Assembly (NCBI GenBank): GCA_028826165.1
Contig: JAPDFW010000114.1
Location: 356,001 to 420,000, forward strand
Direction of reading: 5' to 3'
DNA from: Anaeramoeba ignava
Lineage: Eukaryota > Metamonada > Anaeramoebidae
DNA length: 64,000 bases
Positions 55,493 to 64,000 of the stretch are shown piece by piece (position 1 is the first letter of the stretch; each line of letters begins with the position of its first letter). Below the pieces are notes generated by a model. The model saw only the letters and a list, made by a program, of their open reading frames with translations, was not told the DNA's origin and did not search any database. The translations under genes were made by a program, and so were the position numbers.

Positions 55493-57351
55493 TTTTGTTA
55501 CTTTCGTTTTCCCTTTTCCTTTTCCTTTTTCAAAAATTAGTTCATTTTTATTTTAGATTTTGTTTAGATTTTGTTTTATTTTATTTTTTTTACGATTTTT
55601 CATAATTCTAAATTGAAAAAAAAATGAAAAAAAAAATGAAAAAAATTTTTTTGATTTTTTTTGATTGATTTATTGATTTATTGATTAATTGATTAATTTA
55701 TTGATTGATTGATTAATTGATTGATTGATTGATTGATTAATTGATTGATTGATTAATTGATTAATTGATTAATTGATTAATTGATTAATTGATTAATTGA
55801 TTAATTGATTAATTGATTGATTAATTAATTGATTGATCAATTTAATTGATTGATTAATTGTAATTGATTGATTGATTACACAATTATTAATTATTAGTAT
55901 TATTAGTGATTGATTGATTGATTGACATTTATTATTGGTGATTTGGTAATTGATGGTAATTGACAATTGGTAATTATTAGTATTGGATTGGATTATTGAC
56001 AATTGATTGCCAATTGGTAATTTTGACAATTGACAATTATTGGTAATTGGTAATTGACAATTGGACAATTGGTATTGATTGATAATTACAATTGGTAATT
56101 GGTATTATTATTTGGTGACAAATTGGTAATTATTGGTAATACCAATTATTAATTGGTAATTAATTGGGATTAATTAATATTTGGTAATTTAATGAGTGGA
56201 CAATTGGTTGACAATTATTATTATTAGTAATTTACCAATTTATTGACAATTGGACAATTGGACAATTATTGATTGGTAATTGTAATTGATAATTATTTAC
56301 AAATTAGTAGTAATTATTGACAATTGGTAATTATAATTGGTAATTATTTATTTGGACAATTGACAATTGACAATTGGTAATTAGTAATTAATTGACAAAT
56401 TTTGGTAATTATTAATTAGTAATTAATTATTGGACAATTGGCCAATTTATTTGTAATTTATTTATGGTAATTGGTAATTATTGGTAATTTGGTAATTTTA
56501 TTTTGGTAATTTTTAATTGGTAATTATTGAATTGGTAATTTTTGGTAATTGGTGGTATTGGTATTGGTAATTAGTAATTGGTAATGGTAATTAAAATTTG
56601 GTGGACAATTGTATTTTGGTTATTGGTAATTGGTAATTGGACAATTGGTATTAATTATTGATTAATTGGTAATTATTGTGGTGTATTTATTAGTAATTAA
56701 TTATTATTGGTAATTATTGGTAATTATTTAGTATTTAGTATACCAAATTTAATTGGTACAATTGGATTGGTAATTGGTGGTAATTGGACAATTTTACCAA
56801 ATATGATTTATTGGTAATTGGTAATTGATTATTATTATTATTATTTGGTGGTAATTAATTAGTAACCGACAATTACCAAATTTATTGGTGGTAATTTGAC
56901 AATTAGTAGTATTATTAATTAGTAATTTATTAGTAATTATTGGTAATTATTAGTATTTGGTATTAGTAATTATTAATTATTAGACAAATTGGTAATGATT
57001 GGTGGTATTGGTAGTAGTGGTATTGTTAATTATTGGTAATTGGTGATTGTATTGGTAATGACAATTGTAATTGGTAATTGGTATTCAATTATTGGTAATT
57101 TAATGGTGGTAATTGACAATTGGTAATATTGGCCAATTATTTACAAATTGGTAATTTATGGTAATTGGTAATTATTAATATTTGTAATTTATTAGTAAAT
57201 TGATTAATTAGTAACAATTGGTTATTACAATTGATTAATTATTACATTGATTGATAATTTGATTTTATTGGATTGATTGATTATTGGTGATTGGTGGTGG
57301 TGGATTGGATTGGTGATTGATGGTGATTGATTGGGAATTGGTGATTGATTA

Positions 57352-57386
<35 letters not shown>

Positions 57387-57654
57387 ATTAGTAATAGTAA
57401 TTTATTAGTAATTGATTGATTAATTATTGATTACCAATTTAATTAATTAAATTGATTAGTGATTTATTAATTGATTAATTGATTGATTAATTAATTGATT
57501 GATTGATTGATTGATTGATTTATTGATTAATTGATTGATTGATTGATTAATTAATATTTAATAAAAAGAAAAATTAAAAAAAGATTTATTGTTATTATTA
57601 TTTTATTTGTTTATTTTTGAGAAAAAGAAAATAAATGAAGAAAAAAAAGAATAA
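55493..57654. repeat. 2-kb ATTGGTAATTGACAATT/ATTGATTGATT low-complexity spacer
   Basis: Between the P5B ATPase 3' end and the kinase 5' end. The left part (55,640-55,910) and right part (57,260-57,555) are ATTGATTGATTA repeats; the centre (about 55,920-57,250) is a degenerate mosaic of AATTGGTAATT, GACAATTGG and TTATTGGTAATT. Unlike the intronic repeats it is rich in GG, AG and GT. The kinase promoter probably lies at 55,493-55,650, where AAAAATGAAAAAA motifs occur. No coding sequence, tRNA or C/D box pair seen. Confidence 0.75.
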
Positions 57655-60600
57655 TTATTTTTCAATTTTAACTGATTGAAGTGATATTTGTCGAATAACT
57701 TGATGTCTTGTTATTTTTTTCTTTTTATAACAACATTTTTTCATTTTTTTGAAATATTTACTTAAAATAAATTTTTCAAGAATATATTCTACCATAAAAT
57801 CCAATAAAATTAATAAAGAAAGAATTATTTTATATTTCCAACCTAATATATAAATTTCAAAAATCTTTCTCATAAGTGAATCTGGATAAATTAATAAATA
57901 AGCTGAAACAACAAAACAAATAATTATAACTACTGTGTAAAGTGGACTTTTCCAAACTAAATGTTTAAATGGTTTTGATCGATTAACAACAACAAGAATA
58001 ATTAATGTTTGGAAATTACAAATCAAAAATAACACAGTATCTTCATAACATTTATATTTTTCTTCATCAATATTTGTGAATATATATTCATAAAAAGATT
58101 GTTTTCGAACTATAAGAACTGCAATTATTTCAAAAAGAAGAATAAAAATTAAATGTCCTAATAAAGAAGTAACAACAGATAATGAAATTAAACTTGAAGC
58201 TGGTCTTTGTTGAACCAATTTTTTTGAAGCTGGTGTTCTTGTCATAATAACAGAAAGAGGAAGAACAAGAAAGAAGTCAACATATACAAATTGGTAATTT
58301 GTAAATCTTGTATCCAAAATATAAAGTTGAACAACTCCAAGAAATTGGATTAAAGCATAAAGTGAAATGAATTTAAATGATTGAAAAGAAGAAATAAGAG
58401 AGCATCTTCCTTCTCGAATAACATCAATTACTGATTGGATTGTTTGTTTTCTGCTTGTAAATGGTGCTGCAATGGATGCTTCAGTATTTGCAAGTGAAAT
58501 TCCAACATGTGCTGATTTTAATGCTTTTACATCATTTGCTCCATCTCCACACATTCCAACAACATATCCTAATTCTTGGAAATTTCCAATTAATTGTGAT
58601 TTTTGATCTGGTGACATTCTTGAGAAAATATGTGATTGAATTAACATTCTTTCAAATAATTCTGGATTTCTTTTTTTGATTGTTGAATAAACTTTTCCTG
58701 TTATAACAAGTTCAATATGTTTAATATTTTCATTTTTGATTTGAATTTCTTCTTCATTTTCTTTTTTTTTAAAAATTAAATTAAATTAAATCAAATTAAA
58801 TTAAATAAAATTTTATAAATAAATTTTTAAAAATTACCATCATTTGAATCTGAACTAAGTTGAATTTCAATTTCTTCATTTTTTTCATTTTTGGAATTTT
58901 TATAATACATTATATTTTTGGAAAGATCAAAAAATTCATTTGGATTATCAATATTTTCCCATTCAATTATTTTGGTTTGTCCTTTTTTCTTTTGATTTCC
59001 AAGAAAAATTGTTGAATTTGGTTCAATTATTTCACATTTTTTTCCAACACTTATTGCAGTTAATGGGTTATCTCCAGTTATCATTACATTATAAAATAAT
59101 GCTTTTTTTAATTCTTGAATAACTTGAATTGTATCATCTTTCAATTTATTTTCCATAATAAAAAATCCAAGAAAAATTAAATCTTTTTCAATAGAATCTC
59201 TTGGAATTGTTTTCATTTCAAAAATTTCAATATTTTCAATAAGTTTATATCCAAGTGCAATTACTCGAAATCCTTCTTTGGTATAAGAATGAAGAATTGT
59301 TTCATAATCTTTTGGAATTGATTCTTTGATACATAATTGTTTGATTTTTTCAGGTGAACCTTTGGCATACATTTCAAAATTTCCAGTTTTTTGATTACTA
59401 ACAATTACACTCATTCTTTGAAGTGTTGATGAAAAATCGAATGTATGAATTATTCCGATTGTATTTTGTTCAAATAAATTATCAATTTGACTATCTTTAG
59501 TTTTATCATCACTTTTTTCATTTTTATCGTTATTATGATTATTATGATTATTATGATTATTATTAAAATTAATATTAAAATTAATATTTATATTAATTGG
59601 ATCTGTTAAATTTTCTTCATTTTCATCATCATTTAATTTCATCTCATCTTCATAATCTTCACTTTCATCTTGTGAATTTTGAGTAACTAATTGGTTTTTT
59701 ATTGAAAATTTTGGTGATTTAACAAATGTTGAAATTGATGAATCAAACCCTATTTCTGTTTCGTTGTTTGTTTCTTGATCTTGATCTTGATCAAGTTCTT
59801 CTAATTCCCATTCAATCCATTCAAACATTTTGATTTCTAATGGATCTCCAATTAAATCTTTTTCAACTTTCGATAATGAATGGCAACATGAAAGACAATT
59901 CATTAATTTTTCTGGAATATTAATTTCTTTTTTAATAAATGTTTGTTCTAATTTATCAAATTCATTTCCTGAACAAGGATGAACACCTAAAACTTCAAGT
60001 TGATCTGTTGTTAATGTTCCTGTTTTATCAAAGCATAATAAATTTAGTTTTCCTGCTACATTAACTCTTGGTGGTGAAATACAATGAATACTATTTTTCT
60101 TTAATCTCTCAATTGCAAATCCTGTTCCTGTTGTTAATACAATAGGTAAACATGGTGGAACAACAATAGTAATCAATTCTAATGCTTGAATTATAATTTG
60201 ATAAACTGAATTTTTATGTTTCACAAAATAAACTGCTGATATTGCAAATCCAATAAATGAAATGAAAGTAAGAAAAAATAAATATTTAAAAGTATCACTA
60301 TAAAATTTGAAATTATGAGGTTTTGGGAAAAGAATGGAACGAACTAAAGATCCTTTCATTGTATCAAATCCACTTCTAACTAAAACTGCTAATACTCTAT
60401 TTCCTGAATAAAATTTTGATTCAATTACTTTAGTTCCTGAATATAATGTGTATTTTTTATGAGTAATTATATCATAAATTTGTTTTGTATCTGATGGAAG
60501 TGAAGTTTTAACAACAGGAACAGATTCACCAGTTAACATACTTTCATTTACAATACATTGACCATTTAATAAAATAAAATCACCAGGAAGTATAAAATTG

Positions 60601-61545
60601 TTTGGTATTGATACTAAATCACCAGGAACTAAAACTTTTGATGATATTGTTTTATCTAAATAATTTCCAAATTTAATTCAATCAATATTATGAATTAAAT
60701 TAAATGAATTGAATGAATTTTTTACATTCTCCAATTCTAAAAACTTCAACATCAATATCAAATTTAGCCATTTCACTTAATGTAACTAAATTTTTTTTGG
60801 TTTGACGAAGACTAAAAAATATTGTAACAAGTGACATAACCATAATTGTTATTCCATAAGCAGCATAATGATCAACAGACCAAACAATAACAGCAAATAA
60901 TTGGAAAACAAATAAAGGATGTAAAACTTCACTTAAAAGCAAAGCTGGATAAGATTTAACAGGAATATTAAGATAATTTTGACCAAATAAAGCTTGTCTT
61001 TTCTTAATAATTTCTTTATTATTTAATCCATCAGAAAATTTATTTCTAATCTTTGAGAAATCTTTTGAAGAATTTAATCTATTTTATTTAAATTTTAATT
61101 TTAATTTTAATTCAAAATAATAAGAAAGAAAATACCCAACTCGAATAAATTGATTATGTTCTTCATTAAAAATATAATGTATATAACGATATTTTATCAT
61201 TGATTTTTCTTGTTCTAATCCATTCTCTTTATAAATTAATGTTTCTTGATTTACAATATCATAAGTTTTATCTGGTCTTGATATAAGAAATTTATGAGCA
61301 TCTTGATAAGAATCAACTTTTTTATGAGTACCTTTCAATTTTAATTTCCTAAACCAATGACATAATAATAAAGAAAAACCAACTGTCAAAATAGCAATAA
61401 TAACAAAAAATGTTGTTCTTTTTTTGCTTTTTCGATAAAATCTTAATTCACATTCAACTATTGTTCCATCTTCTTCAATATCTGTAATTTTTGCTTGAAA
61501 TTGTTTCTCTTCATTAAGTAAACAAAGTTTTTCGTTTTGAGACAT
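57655..61545 (-). CDS. P5B-type P-type ATPase (ATP13A2-like), 4 exons
   Basis: Exons 61545-61136, 61078-60726, 60655-58838 and 58760-57655 give 1,228 residues. The N-terminal P5 domain has IKYRYIHYIFNEEHNQFIRVG and NIPVKSYPALLLSEVLHPLFVFQLFAVIVWS. The actuator motif LTGES is at 295-299, PPCLP (membrane helix 4, P5B class rather than the PPELP of P5A) at 421-425, and the phosphorylation site DKTGTLT starts at D464. ITGDN and GDGANDVKAL (from 932) complete the P domain. About ten membrane helices. P5B pumps move polyamines or cations out of lysosome-like compartments. An acidic Asn-rich insert with NHNNHNN repeats sits in the N domain. Introns are short (57-86 bp), unlike the neighbours' repeat introns. 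Confidence 0.92.
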
Positions 61546-61873
61546 TTTCTTTTGTTTTTTGTTTTTTGTTTTAAATTTAATTTAGGAAGAAAAAAAAAAA
61601 TGAATTTATAAAAAAAAAAACTTTCAAAATATTCCTTTTTTTGCCGGTTGATTGAATCAATTTTTTTTAAACAAAATCTACTTTCATTCTCTTTTTTTTC
61701 TAAAAGGTTTTGAACAAACAATTTTCCTTTTTCTTCTTTTTATTGTAAAAAGGGGAGTTTGGATTTTGTTAATCAATTTCTTGTTTTTTTTTTTTGGATT
61801 TTAATGAATTGATTAATTGATTGATTTTAAGATTGATGGATTTTTGGAAATATTTAAAAAGAAAAAAATGAAT
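61546..61873 (-). promoter_or_regulatory. Spacer upstream of the P5B ATPase
   Basis: 328 bp with the 3' flank of the NTPase gene and the P5B promoter. It holds AAAAAAAAAATGAATTT near 61,592, TTTTGCCGG near 61,640 and ATTGATTGA repeats near 61,810. No gene seen. Confidence 0.45.
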
Positions 61874-64000
61874 TCAATTTGTTTTATCTTTCTCTTTGTT
61901 TTTGATGAAGAGTTTCTGACGCATTTTCCAATCAAAGGGATTTATTTGTTGTAAATTTGTATCATTTACCAAAATAACTGGATCTTGGATATATTGAGAA
62001 GATTTAAGAAAATGTGAATTGGAAGTAATATAAACATAATATTGATTTGATGGAAGAATATATGTTTGCTTGCGGATTTCTTGCTTTTCTTTACTCTTAA
62101 GTTCTTTGCTTTCTTTGTTTTCTTTGTTTTCTTTGTTTTCTTTGTTTTCTTTGTTTTCTTTGTTTTCTTTGTTTTCTTTGTTTTCTTTGTTTTCTTTGTT
62201 TTCTTTGTTTTCTTTATTTTTTTGTTCAGATATCTTTTGTATCAATTGTAAAGTCTTTTCATCTAAAGTTATCCCTGCTAATTTTGAATAGTATTCTAAA
62301 ACAGAAGTTGTTTCTTCTTTGGGTGGCTTAAAATTTCTTTTGAATAAGTCATCAACTCTTGCTTTATTATGAGAATAATCTAATATTGAAAATTGAAAAT
62401 AAAAGAGTTGTTTTTGTTTCTTCTTATTTTCAGATAAACAAACGAAATTAACAACAGGATGACCTGAGTAGCACATAATCAAATCTCCTGTTGAAATCTT
62501 TTGGAATGGAGTTTCTCTATCTTGGCGAAGAATGTTTTTTATCAGAATTTGATATGATTTTGGATGTCGTTTCTCTTTTCCTTTCAAATTGATATTAGAT
62601 AATGATAATGAATTTGGTGAATTAGAAAATTTTTTGAATCCACTCAAAACAAACAATTCTAATTCTTCCCATTTTTCATTGAATTGATATAATGGATTGA
62701 TATAAATGAATTCTTTATCATCGAAAATTTGGATAATTGCTTCTTTTACCCAACGACAAATTGGAACAACTTCCGTTTGGAAGTATTTGAAATCTTCATC
62801 TTCATTTTCTTGATCATTGAAATGACTTGCTTTAACAATTTCAAATAAACCTGATAATTCCCAAAATTCAGGTAAAGAATTAATATTTCGATTTAGCCAA
62901 ATAAGAGTTGGAAGCTCAATCTCTGATTTAATCTGCTCAAGACTCTTGATTTTTTGGATTTTATCCAAAATATAATTAACTCTGTTTTTATAATACTTAA
63001 TGCAATCAAATATACATTGATCAATCAATTTGAATTTATGAGAAGATTGCTTGTTCCAATTTTTATTAGTTCTTGATACAATATACAACATTCTTGGAAC
63101 TTTGTTTGTAAACTTTTCCCAATAATTCCTTGCCTTCTTTTTTGGAATTGTTCTTTCTTTTCTTTTCCATTCGAAAATCGATTTAAATTCTACTCCACTA
63201 AAAACTGTTGTTTCCACTCCAAATTCTTGAAAATCAATATCCGTAAGCTTTTTCTGATGAAAACTTGAACTCACAGCTGTTATCATCAATCCACTTTTAA
63301 TTTTGGGTAATCTATTGAAAATATTTAAAATATGTTTTCTATCATTAAATTTTTCTCTATAAAGAATATTGTATTCATCAATTGCAATCAGAAATTTAAA
63401 TTCTTGAATATCTAATTCAAATAGATTCTCAAAAAAATTTTTGCAATCCTCAACAATTTGTTCTTTATCCTTTTGTGTAGGTTTTTTGTTATTCCATAAT
63501 TTTTCATTATAATCAAATTCACATTTTTGAAATAATTTGTTTCCATATCTTGCAAAAAGATCTTTCATTATCTTTCTGGCAACAGGATAACTTGCATCAT
63601 CTCTTAAACTCAATAAATCAGTCAAATAAAGAACAACCCATTTTTGATTTTCATTATCTTGAATTTTCATTTCAGAAAAAGCTTGAATTTCTTTTTCAAG
63701 ACCAGAATCATTTTCAGACAGTTGTTCAACATTTTCATTTTCATTTGAATTTAAATTTGAATTTTGTTGATTGGATTCTTGCTTTTGTTGAACTTTCCAT
63801 GGCTTTAAATTTGGTTTTAAATTGTTTTTCAATATTGAATCATTGGATATTAATATAAATATATAAATATCAATATTTATTTTTGTGATTGAAAAATTTA
63901 TACATGAAAATAAGAGAAATAAGAAGCAAGATGAAAAAGGGTGTAAGATTTTCCTGTTCCATTTCCTCCATATAAAACAATATTTTTTGTTGATCCTTCT
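61874..64000 (-). CDS. P-loop NTPase, DAP3/Crinkler-RHS-like, 5' truncated
   Basis: Exons 64000-63904 and 63802-61874 are visible; the start lies beyond the window. The spliced protein begins EGSTKNIVLYGGNGTGKSYTL, a Walker A loop, then WVVLYLTDLLSLRDD and FKFLIAIDEYNILYREKFND (Walker B-like, with DEYN) followed by GLMITAVSSSFHQKK. This order recalls DAP3/MRPS29 and the NTPase module of Crinkler/RHS proteins. The remaining 400 residues (winged-helix-like EFWELSGLFEIVK, SYQILIKNIL) I cannot assign. A KEN tripeptide repeat (62,110-62,215) precedes a 60-residue C-terminus. Intron 63803-63903 is 101 bp. Nothing shows a mitoribosomal role; it may be a STAND-like or transposon-linked NTPase. Confidence 0.6.
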   Translation of the reverse strand, partial: RRINKKYCFIWRKWNRKILHPFSSCFLFLLFSCINFSITKINIDIYIFILISNDSILKNNLKPNLKPWKVQQKQESNQQNSNLNSNENENVEQLSENDSGLEKEIQAFSEMKIQDNENQKWVVLYLTDLLSLRDDASYPVARKIMKDLFARYGNKLFQKCEFDYNEKLWNNKKPTQKDKEQIVEDCKNFFENLFELDIQEFKFLIAIDEYNILYREKFNDRKHILNIFNRLPKIKSGLMITAVSSSFHQKKLTDIDFQEFGVETTVFSGVEFKSIFEWKRKERTIPKKKARNYWEKFTNKVPRMLYIVSRTNKNWNKQSSHKFKLIDQCIFDCIKYYKNRVNYILDKIQKIKSLEQIKSEIELPTLIWLNRNINSLPEFWELSGLFEIVKASHFNDQENEDEDFKYFQTEVVPICRWVKEAIIQIFDDKEFIYINPLYQFNEKWEELELFVLSGFKKFSNSPNSLSLSNINLKGKEKRHPKSYQILIKNILRQDRETPFQKISTGDLIMCYSGHPVVNFVCLSENKKKQKQLFYFQFSILDYSHNKARVDDLFKRNFKPPKEETTSVLEYYSKLAGITLDEKTLQLIQKISEQKNKENKENKENKENKENKENKENKENKENKENKENKESKELKSKEKQEIRKQTYILPSNQYYVYITSNSHFLKSSQYIQDPVILVNDTNLQQINPFDWKMRQKLFIKNKEKDKTN

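Overview
This window is eukaryotic nuclear DNA from a very AT-rich, intron-bearing protist. Supporting signs are spliceosomal GT-AG introns that restore known protein families exactly in phase, an expanded family of BTB/BACK/TLDc and RCC1-BTB proteins, Asn/Lys/Glu-rich low-complexity tracts inside proteins, and a box C/D snoRNA. The standard code fits: TAA and TGA both act as stops. My best guess is a free-living amoeboid protist such as Anaeramoeba (Metamonada), judging by the gene families and composition. That is inference; no rRNA marker is present.

Layout: an unidentified 3' gene end (3-374, +), fimbrin (669-3293, -), ribosomal protein uL2/RPL8 (4113-5406, +) and a box C/D snoRNA (6781-6884, -) whose D' guide matches the large-subunit rRNA P-loop. 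Then comes a BTB cluster: RCC1-BTB (7058-8776, +), a TLDc-less BTB-BACK copy (8839-9798, +) and three full BTB-BACK-TLDc paralogues (9935-15472, -). These are followed by a PRELI protein (15628-17132, -), a GOST seven-TM protein with a 3.7-kb intron (17278-22906, +), a Ubl-TPR-SGNH protein (22984-25694, +), a methyltransferase-like protein (25786-28394, +) and a tomosyn/Lgl protein (28764-33304, +). A DENN protein (33580-37450, -) and a PTC7-like PP2C (37702-39070, +) come next. Then an EF-hand/double-PCMT fusion (40060-43387, -), RRN3 (43670-46170, -), a DIL-domain protein (46330-47693, +), an F-box/LRR protein (47870-50665, +) and a TPR protein (50806-51812, -). The right end has an MST-like kinase with a C-terminal membrane segment (51915-55492, -), a P5B-type ATPase (57655-61545, -) and a P-loop NTPase that runs off the edge (61874-64000, -).

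The genes are mostly unrelated housekeeping and signalling functions: actin bundling, ribosome and Pol I transcription, membrane trafficking (GOST, tomosyn, DENN, DIL), phosphorylation, and lipid or polyamine transport. The only evident local family is the BTB cluster. Long introns and spacers consist almost wholly of short AT-rich tandem repeats, each with its own unit. On the transcribed strand the intronic repeats are almost free of AG dinucleotides. Many starts are preceded by a T-run/CA/T-run element that may be a core promoter motif. Exon joins below were worked out by hand from GT/AG sites, reading phase and family continuity; no transcript data were available.
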